In this document: one piece after another, positions 27,461 to 36,814 of the stretch
How positions within the stretch are numbered: position 1 is the stretch's first letter
How the letters are laid out: each line of letters starts with the position of its first letter
From: Kribbella pratensis
GTDB lineage: Bacteria > Actinomycetota > Actinomycetes > Propionibacteriales > Kribbellaceae
Direction: 5' to 3'
NCBI RefSeq assembly: GCF_004365355.1
Contig: NZ_SODP01000001.1
Span: 2,943,497 to 3,007,496, forward strand
DNA length: 64,000 nt
The notes under the pieces: generated by a model
What the model was told of the DNA's origin: nothing
What the model saw: only the letters and a program-made list of their open reading frames with translations
The model's database searches: none
Translations under genes and position numbers: made by a program

Positions 27461-27610
27461 CGAGCACAAGCGCTGGTGGGCGAGCACCACAACTGGTGGG
27501 CGAACCCAAGAACCGGTGGGCGAACCCAAGAACCGGTGGGCGAACCCAAGAACCGGTGGGCGAGCACCAGAACCGGTGGGCGAACACCAGAACCGGTGGG
27601 CGAGCACAAG
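27461..27610. repeat. 20-bp tandem repeat array
   Basis: Seven full copies of a 20-bp unit (typically CGAACCCAAGAACCGGTGGG) run head to tail from 27461 to 27600, with a half copy to 27610; three copies are identical and the rest differ at 2-6 positions. Further copies sit in pairs at 27735-27774 and 27908-27947. It is in the intergenic region between the oxidoreductase and aroB. Confidence 0.9.
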
Positions 27611-28030
27611 CAATACCTTGTGCCGAGCCCCGAGAACCTGTGCCACCCCCCGGCACCCTGTGGCAGGGTTCGGGGTCGGCGAGGTCCGTGCGGGCTCTGG
27701 CCGGGCGGGGCGCCGGGGACCAAGTGCCCGTGGACGAACACAAGAACTGGTGAGCGAGCACAGGAACTGGTGGGCGAAGACAAGCAATACCTTGTGCCGA
27801 GCCCCGATAACCTGTGCCAGCCCCCGGCGCCCTGTGCCAGCATCCGGGGTCGGCGAGGTCCGTGCGGGCTCAGGGCAGGCCGGGCGCCGCGGCGAAGTGC
27901 CCGTGGGCGAGCACAAGAATTGGTGGGCGAGCCCAAGAACTGGTGGGCGAAGACAAGCAATACCTTGTGCCGAGCCCCGATAACCTGTGCCAGCCCCAGC
28001 GCCTTGGGGCAGGGTTTGGGGGCGGCGAGG
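27593..28030. repeat. About 174-bp macro-repeat, three copies
   Basis: The marker CAATACCTTGTGCCGAGCCC begins at 27611, 27785 and 27958, spacing 174 and 173. Each copy continues into AACCTGTGCCA, a GGTC-GGCGAGGTCCGTGCGGG block, and then one or two 20-bp units before the next copy. The third copy stops after its GGCGAGGTCCGTGCGGG block. The core of about 58 bp (27593-27650, 27767-27824, 27940-27997) also occurs diverged at 48271-48329. The whole 887-bp gap 27373-28259 holds no gene I can support; unbroken frames there only reflect the repeat period. Confidence 0.85.
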
Positions 28031-28089
28031 TCCGTGCGGGCTCGGGGCGGGCGAGGCGCAGGCGGGCCGGTGGCGAGACGCTGGAGGGG

Positions 28090-28258
28090 GAGGCGCCGTG
28101 AGGTGCCGGTGGGTGGGGTGCCAGTGGGGTGCCGCTGGGCGAGGACCCGGTGGGTGAGGGTGCCGGTGGGTGGGGTGCCGGTGGGTGAGGTGCCAGCGGG
28201 GGGCCGCTGGGCCAGGACCCGGTGGGCGAGGATCCGGTGGGTGGGATGCCGGTGGTGG
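28090..28258. repeat. G-rich degenerate repeats downstream of aroB
   Basis: Repeats of GGTGCCGGTGGGTGGG type fill this stretch, including a duplicated block of about 70 bp beginning GGTGCCAG near 28116 and 28189. Runs of three or four G could form quadruplexes on the plus strand. It abuts the aroB stop codon. Confidence 0.65.
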
Positions 28259-28259
28259 G

Positions 28260-30045
<1,786 letters not shown>

Positions 30046-30049
<4 letters not shown>

Positions 30050-31245
30050 TCCCACTCCCGCGGGGTGATCGTGGTCGGCAGGTTCGCCAGGTACGACTGG
30101 TGGTTCCGCGCGGTCTCCGCCACCGAGTCGCCGCCGAACTTCTCCAGCGAGACCTCGGCCAGCACCAGCGCGACCATCGCCTCGGCGACGATCCCGGCGG
30201 CCGGTACGGCGCAGACGTCCGACCGCTGGTGGTGCGCGGAGGCGGCCTCGCCGGTCGACGTGTCGATCGTCCGCAAAGCCCGCGGCACGGTCGCGATCGG
30301 CTTCATCGCGGCGCGGACCCGCAGCGTCTCGCCAGTGCTCATCCCGCCCTCGGTGCCACCCGAGCGGCCACTCGTACGCCGGACGGCACCGCCATCGGGA
30401 ACGATCTCGTCGTGCGCCTTCGACCCCGGCGTACGCGCGAGCTCGAACCCGTCACCGAGCTCGACACCCTTGATCGCCTGGATGCCCATCAGCGCACCGG
30501 CCAGCTTCGAGTCGAGCCGCCGGTCCCAGTGCACGTAGCTGCCGAGGCCCGGCGGAAGACCGTCGACGACGACCTCGACCACGCCGCCGAGCGTGTCACC
30601 GGCCTTCTGGGCGGCGTCGATCTCCGCGACCATCTGCTTGCTCGCGTCGGGGTCGAGGCAGCGCACCGGATCAGCGTCCAGCTTCGCGACATCGCCGTAC
30701 GCCGGGATCACGCCGTACGGCGCCTTGACCGTGCCGAGCTCGACGACGTGGCTGACGATCGTCACGCCGTACGACTGGCGGAGGAAGCGCGCCGCAACTT
30801 CGCCCAGGGCGACCCGGGCGGCGGTCTCGCGGGCGCTGGCGCGTTCGAGCACCGGACGAGCCTCGTCGAACCCGTACTTCTGCATGCCGGCCAGGTCGGC
30901 GTGACCGGGCCGCGGGCGGGTCAGCGGGGCGTTCCGCGCGAGGCCCGCCAGCGTCTCAGCGTCGACCGGATCCGCGCTCATCACCTGCTCCCACTTCGGC
31001 CACTCGGTGTTGCCGACCTGGATGGCGACCGGGCTCCCGAGCGTCAGCCCGTGCCGGAAACCGCCGAGGAAGGTCACCTCGTCCCGCTCGAACTTCATCC
31101 GGGCGCCGCGGCCGTAGCCGAGCCGTCGACGGGCCAGGGCGTCGGCCACGTCATCAGTGGTGACCTCAACCCCCGCGGGAAGACCTTCGAGTACGGCGAC
31201 GAGCGCTTGTCCGTGCGACTCGCCGGCGGTAAGCCAGCGCAGCAT
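30046..31245 (-). CDS. aroC: Chorismate synthase
   Basis: Last shared step of aromatic synthesis: converts EPSP to chorismate using reduced FMN. Signatures [54 protein letters not shown] and [17 protein letters not shown] are intact in 399 residues. First gene of the aroC-aroK-aroB unit; ATG at 31245 with only a weak ribosome-binding site. Confidence 0.97.
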
Positions 31246-31288
31246 GCCAGGATTCTTTCACGCCCCGCTCACCCTCCGGACGGCGGTC

Positions 31289-31699
31289 TCAGTTGACGAA
31301 GGGGTTGAGCACACGCACGCCGGTGGGCTCGACGTCGGTGGTGTTGCGCGTGACGAATGTCCAGTCGTGGACGAGGGCGGTCGCAGCCATGAGCCCGTCG
31401 ACCACCGGCAGCGGAGTCCGCGCACTCAACCGACCCCAGGTCTCCGCGATGTCCTGCGTAACGGGGATGATGCGATCGGAGAACCCGCGGACAAGACGCC
31501 GGCACCAGTCATCGAGTGCGGCGGCCTGCGTCGGATCCCGATCGGCCAGCCGCTCGATTCCTTTTCTGAGCTCACCGACCATCAGTGCACTGACGTAGAG
31601 CTGACCCGACCGAACAGAGTCGAACCATTTGACTGCGCCCGCGTCCGGTGTCTTCTTCCGGAACTCCGACACCATGGTGGTGTCGAGCAGATAGCTCAC
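31289..31699 (-). CDS. vapC: VapC-type PIN-domain ribonuclease toxin
   Basis: A 136-residue PIN domain. The acidic metal site is intact: Asp in YLLDTTMVSEFR, Glu in VGELRKGIERL, Asp in LPVVDGLMAATALVHDW and the later TRNTTDVE. VSEFRKK and LRKGIERL place it near FitB/VapC members. As a toxin it would cleave a specific RNA, often tRNA, when released from its antitoxin. It follows the antitoxin gene with a 4-bp overlap, the normal order. Confidence 0.9.
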   Translation of the reverse strand: MSYLLDTTMVSEFRKKTPDAGAVKWFDSVRSGQLYVSALMVGELRKGIERLADRDPTQAAALDDWCRRLVRGFSDRIIPVTQDIAETWGRLSARTPLPVVDGLMAATALVHDWTFVTRNTTDVEPTGVRVLNPFVN

Positions 31700-31962
31700 T
31701 CGAGATCGACCGGCCGTTCCGGATCCATCGGACGCTCGATCTCGAGCATGCTCATATCCGGCGCCGACGCCAGGAAACTCTTGAAGTCCTCCACCAGTTC
31801 CACCCCCGTCATCCGTCGGTAGTCCACGATGTCGAGCACGACGGCAACCTGCTCACCGTGCTTGGTCACGAACTGCGGACCGCTCGTCTGCACGGCCCGG
31901 ATCAACTCGCTGAAATGCTGTTTCGCTTCCTGCAACTGCCACTGTCCAGCCACAGCCGTCAT
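31696..31962 (-). CDS. Phd/YefM-type antitoxin
   Basis: An antitoxin of 88 residues from the ATG at 31962 (starts at 31968 and 31971 are also open; GAGG lies 8 bases before the one chosen). The DNA-binding N-terminal fold reads WQLQEAKQHFSELIRAVQTS then QFVTKHGEQVAVVLDIVDYR, typical of Phd/YefM. The acidic, disordered C-terminus would block the toxin. Pairing a Phd-type antitoxin with a PIN toxin is common. A CAGTC/GACTG inverted repeat lies just upstream for autoregulation. Confidence 0.88.
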   Translation of the reverse strand: MTAVAGQWQLQEAKQHFSELIRAVQTSGPQFVTKHGEQVAVVLDIVDYRRMTGVELVEDFKSFLASAPDMSMLEIERPMDPERPVDLE

Positions 31963-31981
31963 CGCCATCACCTCGCGCGAA

Positions 31982-31997
31982 CAGTCTAGACAGACTG
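31982..31997. promoter_or_regulatory. Candidate antitoxin operator
   Basis: CAGTC at 31982-31986 and GACTG at 31993-31997 form an inverted repeat 20 bases upstream of the antitoxin start; GACAGA/GGACAGA repeats overlap it. Phd-type antitoxins usually bind such palindromes. Confidence 0.5.
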
Positions 31998-32013
31998 GAC
32001 AGAATCCGCGAAC

Positions 32014-32214
32014 TCAGCGGCAGGTCTGGGTGTCCTGGGTGAGGCCGTTGCGGACCGAGAGGACCGCGTCCACGGTCTTGATGATCGGGGACTGGTCGCA
32101 GCTGGTGGAGGCGCTCGCTGCCTGACCGCCGGCGATCGCGGCGCCGGTCAGGGCGGTGGTGGCGAGTGCCGCCACGGCCAGGCGCCCGGCGGTACGACGG
32201 AATGCGGGGGTCAT
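32014..32214 (-). CDS. Small secreted protein, unknown
   Basis: A 66-residue precursor with a clear signal peptide (RRTAGRLAVAALATTALTGA, probable cleavage after GQAASAS or AIAGG). The mature part is only about 30 residues with two Cys (STSCDQSPII and QDTQTCR at the end) that could form one disulfide. AAGGGAG precedes the ATG at 32214. Function unknown; no family recognised. A perfect 9-bp inverted repeat lies 26 bases upstream. Confidence 0.65.
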   Translation of the reverse strand: MTPAFRRTAGRLAVAALATTALTGAAIAGGQAASASTSCDQSPIIKTVDAVLSVRNGLTQDTQTCR

Positions 32215-32239
32215 CGTCTGCTCCCTTGAACGGTCGATA

Positions 32240-32263
32240 GCTTCTACCAACGACGGTAGAAGC
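32240..32263. promoter_or_regulatory. Perfect palindrome between divergent genes
   Basis: GCTTCTACC at 32240-32248 and GGTAGAAGC at 32255-32263, 6-base spacer, no mismatch. It lies between the small secreted protein gene and the ADP-ribosylglycohydrolase gene, both reading away from it. It could be an operator or the hairpin of a 5' leader; no adjacent regulator gene is present. Confidence 0.5.
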
Positions 32264-32338
32264 CGCAAGCGCCGGGGGAACTGGCCCTGGAACCCGTTGT
32301 GAGGGTAGCGCTTACACCACCCCCGATAGGGTCCTGGC

Positions 32339-33454
32339 ATGAATCGGGCGGCTGAGGAGACGTGGCGGGCACGGGTGCGTGGATGCTTGCTGGGTGGTGC
32401 GATCGGGGACGCGCTGGGCGGACCGGTGGAGTTCGAGGATGGTCGGTCGATCGTCGCGAAGCACCCGGACGGCGTACGGACGTTCCTCCCGGGAGGCGAC
32501 GGCTGGCCCGCGGGGACGATCACCGATGACACCCAGATGACGCTGTTCACGATCGAGGGGCTGATCCGGGCCGGCGTACGGACGGACCGCGGGCTCGGGT
32601 TCACGATCGGCGTCGTGCATCACGCGTACGACCGCTGGCTGGACACGCAGAACCTGCCCGGACCGAGTGGCGAGCAGGACGGTTGGCTGCTGGCCGAGCA
32701 GTGGCTGTACGCACGTCGCGCACCGGGCAACACCTGCCTGTCCGCGCTGACCGAGGCCCGCAAGGGCGAGGCGCGGATCCCGCAGTTCGGCGGGGAGGCG
32801 GTGAACGACTCGAAGGGGTGCGGCGGGGTGATGCGGGTCGCGCCGTTCGGGCTGCTGCCTGAGTACTTTCCGACCGACTGGATCTTCGACTCGGCCGCGA
32901 CGGCCGCCGGGTACACGCACGGTCACCCGACCGGCAAGCTCGCGTCCGGCACGCTCGCCGCGATCATCCACGAGTTGTGCAACGGCGCCGGTCTCGACAA
33001 TGCGTTGTCTCGTGCGATCGAGCTCCTCGAACAGCACGAGGGCCACGAGAAGACCAGTACTGCGCTCGCCTTCGCGCGACACCTGGCCGCGACGGCACCC
33101 GCCGGTCCAGTCACGGTCGAGCGCCTCGGAGGCGGGTGGGTCGCCGAGGAGGCGCTCGCCATCGCGGTCTTCGCGGCGCTCGCCTACCCGGAGCCGGAGC
33201 AGTTCCTCGACGCCCTCGCACTCGCCGTCACCCACTCCGGCGACAGCGACTCCACCGGCGCGATCTGCGGCAACATCCTGGGCGCCCTCCACGGCGAGAC
33301 GGCTCTTCCCGCGGAGCTCGTCTTCACCGTCGAGGGCCGCCCGGTCATCCTCCAGCTCGCCGACGACTTCGCCCTGGAGTTCACCCAGGGCAAGCGTCTG
33401 CACGGCGACTACGGTCCACACACCTCATGGACCACCCGCTACCCGGGCTGGTGA
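32339..33454 (+). CDS. ADP-ribosylglycohydrolase family protein
   Basis: A 371-residue DraG-type hydrolase that removes ADP-ribose from proteins or small molecules. The two-metal site is intact: GAIGDALGGPVE, TITDDTQMTLFT, and the C-terminal HSGDSDSTGAICGN with the Asp and Thr ligands. GNTCLSAL and NDSKGCGGVMRVAPFG are also family features. A TAGGGT box ends 6 bases before the ATG, so the transcript may be leaderless or the AGGG may serve as ribosome-binding site. It stands alone; no ADP-ribosyltransferase gene is visible nearby. Confidence 0.9.
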   Translation: MNRAAEETWRARVRGCLLGGAIGDALGGPVEFEDGRSIVAKHPDGVRTFLPGGDGWPAGTITDDTQMTLFTIEGLIRAGVRTDRGLGFTIGVVHHAYDRWLDTQNLPGPSGEQDGWLLAEQWLYARRAPGNTCLSALTEARKGEARIPQFGGEAVNDSKGCGGVMRVAPFGLLPEYFPTDWIFDSAATAAGYTHGHPTGKLASGTLAAIIHELCNGAGLDNALSRAIELLEQHEGHEKTSTALAFARHLAATAPAGPVTVERLGGGWVAEEALAIAVFAALAYPEPEQFLDALALAVTHSGDSDSTGAICGNILGALHGETALPAELVFTVEGRPVILQLADDFALEFTQGKRLHGDYGPHTSWTTRYPGW

Positions 33455-35038
33455 CTAGGCCGGCTCGATGGAGAGCTTGTGGTGGAACACGTTGCGCGGG
33501 TCCCACTTCGACTTGATCTGCTGCAGTCGCGGATAGTTGCCCAGGTAGTACAGGTCGTGCCACGGCACACCGGACTTGTTGTACGCCGGATCGGCCAGAT
33601 CCACGTCCGGGTAATTGATGTACGAGCCGGCGTTGGTCGCGTTCGGCACCGGCGCGCCGCCCGTGTCGCGGTAGATGTCGCCGTACACCTTCCGCATCCA
33701 GCCGAGGTGCATGTCGTCGTCGCTCGCGTTGTCCCACGCTGCCGTGAGGACGATCTTGCCCATCACGTCGCGCTGCGCGGCGGCGGTCGCGTTCGACGGG
33801 ACGGTGTTCACCTTGCCGCCGTACGGGACGAGCAGCATCGACGACACCGGACCCTTGTACGTCGTATCCGTGAGCCCGCGGTAGAGCGAGAGGATCTGCT
33901 CGTCGGAGTACCCCTTCTTCAGGTATCCGGCCTTGTACTTCCCGCGGTTCGGCGCCGCCGTCTCCTCGATCGAGCGCTGCATGGTCAGGTGCAGGAACGG
34001 CCCGACGCCCAGGTCGATCACCTGCGGCTTCTGCTCCACCCCTTCGACCATCGCCGCGTTGAACGCGTTCATCAACTGCTCCGAATTCGGCGCGGCCGCG
34101 TCGATCTGGGTCGAGAGCAGGTACTGCTCAGCGCTGTAGTGCGACAGGATGAACGGCGCATAGAGCGTCGCGTACGGCGAGTCCGCTGTGTTGTGCTGCT
34201 CGAAGAACGTGAACCAGTTCCGCACCGTCCGCAGGAACCCGGCCTGGGTCGTGGTCTTCCAGTCGTACAGCAGCAGGGTCGAGCGCAGCGCAGCCGGTGC
34301 CTTGGGCAACGATTCCTCGGGCGTCCGGCCTGATGCCCCGGCGGAGCGCATCAGGTAGCGCGTGACGACACCGAAGTTCCCACCACCGCCACCCGTGTGC
34401 GCCCACCACAGGTCCTGGTACGCGTTGTCGCGGGTCGCCACCAGCGACCGCGCCCGGCCGTGAGCATCGACGACGACGATCTCCACGCCGTACAGGTGGT
34501 CGACGACCGAGCCGTACTTCCGCGACAGCGGACCGTACCCGCCGCCGCTGAAGTGACCGCCCACCCCGACGCTGAGGCAGCCGCCCGCGGGCAGCGTCAG
34601 ACCCCAGCCGTAGAAGAGTTCCTTGTAGACGGTCTCGAGGACGGCGCCCGCCCCGATCGAGAACGCCTTGTACTGCGGGTCCCACGCGACCTCGTCGTAC
34701 GTCGACATGTCGAGCAGCACCTCGATGTCGCTGCTGTCCACGAAATCCTCGAAGCAGTGTCCACCGCCGCGGACCGCGATTCGCTTGCCGCTGCGGACCG
34801 CCTCTTGGACGGCCGCGACGGCGTCCTCGGTGGAGCGGATCACGCGCGCGTACTGCGGTTTGCCGATGAACCGGCGGTTCTGCCCGCGCTGGACCAGATC
34901 CTGGTACCGCGCGTCGTTCGGGCCGATCTTGTCGCTGCGGGCGGTGGTGGTCACGGCGGCGGACGCAGTACCGGGAACGGCGAGAGCCGCACCCGCAACT
35001 GCAGTCCCGGCCAGAAGACCACGACGACTGACTGGCAT
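33455..35038 (-). CDS. Secreted berberine-bridge-type FAD oxidoreductase (Tat)
   Basis: A 527-residue flavoprotein exported by the Tat pathway: the signal begins MPVSRRGLLAGTAVAGAALA. The FAD domain contains RGGGHCFEDF, whose His can link to FAD, and PAGGCLSVGVGGHFSGGGYG, whose Cys can form the second link, so FAD may be bicovalently bound. The C-terminal BBE motif YYLGNYPRLQQIKSKWDP is present. Such enzymes oxidise sugars, alkaloids or aromatic alcohols; substrate unknown. The start is ATG at 35038, with GGGAGGG 7 bases upstream; the frame runs on 30 codons without support. A second, diverged family member lies at 37858-39444. Confidence 0.88.
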   Translation of the reverse strand: MPVSRRGLLAGTAVAGAALAVPGTASAAVTTTARSDKIGPNDARYQDLVQRGQNRRFIGKPQYARVIRSTEDAVAAVQEAVRSGKRIAVRGGGHCFEDFVDSSDIEVLLDMSTYDEVAWDPQYKAFSIGAGAVLETVYKELFYGWGLTLPAGGCLSVGVGGHFSGGGYGPLSRKYGSVVDHLYGVEIVVVDAHGRARSLVATRDNAYQDLWWAHTGGGGGNFGVVTRYLMRSAGASGRTPEESLPKAPAALRSTLLLYDWKTTTQAGFLRTVRNWFTFFEQHNTADSPYATLYAPFILSHYSAEQYLLSTQIDAAAPNSEQLMNAFNAAMVEGVEQKPQVIDLGVGPFLHLTMQRSIEETAAPNRGKYKAGYLKKGYSDEQILSLYRGLTDTTYKGPVSSMLLVPYGGKVNTVPSNATAAAQRDVMGKIVLTAAWDNASDDDMHLGWMRKVYGDIYRDTGGAPVPNATNAGSYINYPDVDLADPAYNKSGVPWHDLYYLGNYPRLQQIKSKWDPRNVFHHKLSIEPA

Positions 35039-35128
35039 TGAGATTCCCTCCCGAGAGTTCGAATACTTCGACCCTAGGAAGGCGGACGGTGCCCGCACAT
35101 CAACCATCTGGTGGAGTGCAGCGATCAC

Positions 35129-35836
35129 CTATCCGGCGTACAACCGCTCCAACGGCGCCCCGAGCAGCACGCCGGCCAGCGCGCCGATCAGCATGAACGG
35201 CCCGAACGGGACCATCTGCTTGCGCGTCATCACCCGCGCGGCGATCAACACGATGCCGACGATCGCGCCGAGGAAGAACCCGCCGTACAGCCCGGCGGCG
35301 AACTGCCCCCAGCCCAGCCAGCCGAGTGCCATCCCGAGGAGCCCCGACAACCGGACGTCGCCGAACCCGACGCCGCGCGGGAACGCGAACCACAGCACGT
35401 AGAACACCGCGAACCCGATCGCCCCGGCGATCACTGCCCGGCGCAACGATCCCCACTCCCCCGTCGCGACCGCGGCCGCCAGCAATCCGGCCGCGACGAC
35501 GACGTACGTCGGCCAGATGATCACCGAAGGCAGGAACCGCGTCCGCGCGTCGATATACCCGAGCACCGCCCCCGCGACCGCGAGGACCAGCCATGCGGGC
35601 AGCACGGCATCCAGCCCGAGCATCCAGCCCAGCAGTCCCCCGGACACCGCCGCGAGCCCGCCACACCAGTACGCCGCTTGCCGGCCGGCGACCGACGCGT
35701 ACGGGACCTTGGTCTCACCCTCCTCCAGCACCGGCTCTGGGATGTTGCGCATCAGCCAAGGGCCCAGCACGGCCGCAGCAGAACCGCAGAGGACCACACC
35801 GATCCCCGCGGCGAGCACTGCGTTGTCAGCCGGCAC
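35129..35836 (-). CDS. Prepilin peptidase (A24 family, leader-peptidase domain)
   Basis: A 235-residue polytopic membrane protein with about seven helices. The two catalytic Asp residues are in GYIDARTRFLPSV and the GxGD motif GVGFGDVRLSGLLGM. It lacks the N-terminal Cys-rich methylation domain of PilD, so it is the short A24 type. It would cleave type IV pilin-like (Flp/Tad) leaders at the membrane. The GTG at 35836 starts just before the first helix; longer frames upstream run antisense to the next gene. In relatives this gene sits between aroE and aroC; here extra genes separate it on both sides. No pilin gene is in the window. Confidence 0.85.
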   Translation of the reverse strand: MPADNAVLAAGIGVVLCGSAAAVLGPWLMRNIPEPVLEEGETKVPYASVAGRQAAYWCGGLAAVSGGLLGWMLGLDAVLPAWLVLAVAGAVLGYIDARTRFLPSVIIWPTYVVVAAGLLAAAVATGEWGSLRRAVIAGAIGFAVFYVLWFAFPRGVGFGDVRLSGLLGMALGWLGWGQFAAGLYGGFFLGAIVGIVLIAARVMTRKQMVPFGPFMLIGALAGVLLGAPLERLYAG

Positions 35837-35945
35837 GATCCAGGAGCCTAGACGATCCCGCGGCCGATCAGTGGCCCGTCTTCGCACGCCCTGTGGACAA
35901 GAGTGTGGGAGTGTGATGGAAAGGTCATCTCGGGAAGGACTGCCG

Positions 35946-36398
35946 ATGAACACCGTGGACAAGAGCCGGGTCAAGGACGCGCTGCTGCAGCAGGTCGAGG
36001 CCGACCTGCTGGCGGCCCGGGGTGACGTGGCCCGCAAGGATGCGGCCGCGAAGCTCGACCAGGACTCGTCGTTCTCGGTCGACGACCAGTCACAGGCCGC
36101 CGAGGCCGGTGATCTCGGCGGGCTGCTCGAGGGCCGGGAGCAGCGGCAGGCGGGCATCCGCAACCAGATCGAGAAGCTCGACTTCGGACCGCGCGACGAG
36201 ATCGGACCCGGCGCGATCATCGGGTTCGACGGCGACCGGTACGTCGTGGGCGTGGTCGCGGCCGCGTTCGAAAGCGACGGCGCGACGTACGAAGGGATCG
36301 CCGCCGACGCGCCGATCTACGCGGCCATCGAGGGCCTGCACGCCGGCGACACCTTCAGCTTCGCCGGCCACGACCACCAGATCGACTTCGTCAGCTGA
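35946..36398 (+). CDS. Gre-factor-like protein
   Basis: A 150-residue protein. The N-terminal half is helical and polar (VKDALLQQVEADLLAARGDV), and the C-terminal half reads IGPGAIIGFDGDRYVVGVVA, ADAPIYAAIEGLHAGDTFSF, AGHDHQIDFVS. The second half resembles the C-terminal FKBP-like domain of GreA/GreB and Rnk (cf. SPLGRALLGKKVGD-type sequences), which binds RNA polymerase. The coiled coil of true Gre factors, with acidic tip, is much shortened, so it may act on polymerase without cleavage activity. GGAAGGA lies 7 bases before the ATG. Convergent with the next gene, overlap 8 bp. Confidence 0.55.
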   Translation: MNTVDKSRVKDALLQQVEADLLAARGDVARKDAAAKLDQDSSFSVDDQSQAAEAGDLGGLLEGREQRQAGIRNQIEKLDFGPRDEIGPGAIIGFDGDRYVVGVVAAAFESDGATYEGIAADAPIYAAIEGLHAGDTFSFAGHDHQIDFVS

Positions 36399-36807
36399 AG
36401 GTTTCGACCGCGTAGACCCCGCCGCCGGACGCCTTCGCGTTCCGGCTGAGATGCTGCAGGTTGCCGAGGAAGTCGACCAGGTGCTCGTCGTCCTTCAGCG
36501 CCGGGACCTGGTCGGCCCATGGTCCGGCGAGGTCCTCGAGCTCGCCCTGGTCGCGGTCGGCGAGTGCCTCCACCAGGGCGTCGCCGAGCCGGGCGATTCC
36601 CTCGGTCAGCGTGGTCGCGACCCCGCTCCGCTCGGCCTCGTCGTCGGACAGCTCGTCCAGCGACTTGCCCCACACCAACTCGATCAGCGCGGTGAACGCG
36701 TCACCGCTCGGAGTGATCTCACTCGTCACCGTCTCGTCGCCGGACGGAGCGCTCTTCAATGCGGCAGCGGCCGCGTCGTCGTTCGCTGCAGTGAAGTAGA
36801 TCGTCAT
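36391..36807 (-). CDS. Hypothetical acidic cytosolic protein
   Basis: A 138-residue acidic protein without signal or membrane segment, start ATG at 36807 (MTIYFTAANDDAAAAAL). It seems alpha-helical with blocks such as ALIELVWGKSLDELSDDEAE and RLGDALVEALADRDQGELED, and ends GGGVYAVETFS. I recognise no family. It lies 7 bases after the DUF2330 stop and may be co-transcribed with it. Confidence 0.6.
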   Translation of the reverse strand: MTIYFTAANDDAAAAALKSAPSGDETVTSEITPSGDAFTALIELVWGKSLDELSDDEAERSGVATTLTEGIARLGDALVEALADRDQGELEDLAGPWADQVPALKDDEHLVDFLGNLQHLSRNAKASGGGVYAVETFS

Positions 36808-36814
36808 AAGCTCA

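Noticed and set aside
27461..27610. Possible CRISPR array
   Set aside because: Units of 20 bp are directly adjacent with no unique spacers, and no cas genes are in the window.
27438..27983. Repeat-encoded protein (EPVGEPKNRWANP-like)
   Set aside because: Open in several frames because the repeat lacks stops; no ribosome-binding site and codon use unlike neighbours.
35837..36220. Longer N-terminus for the prepilin peptidase
   Set aside because: The extension runs antisense through the Gre-like gene and is Ser/Arg-rich with no membrane or domain pattern.
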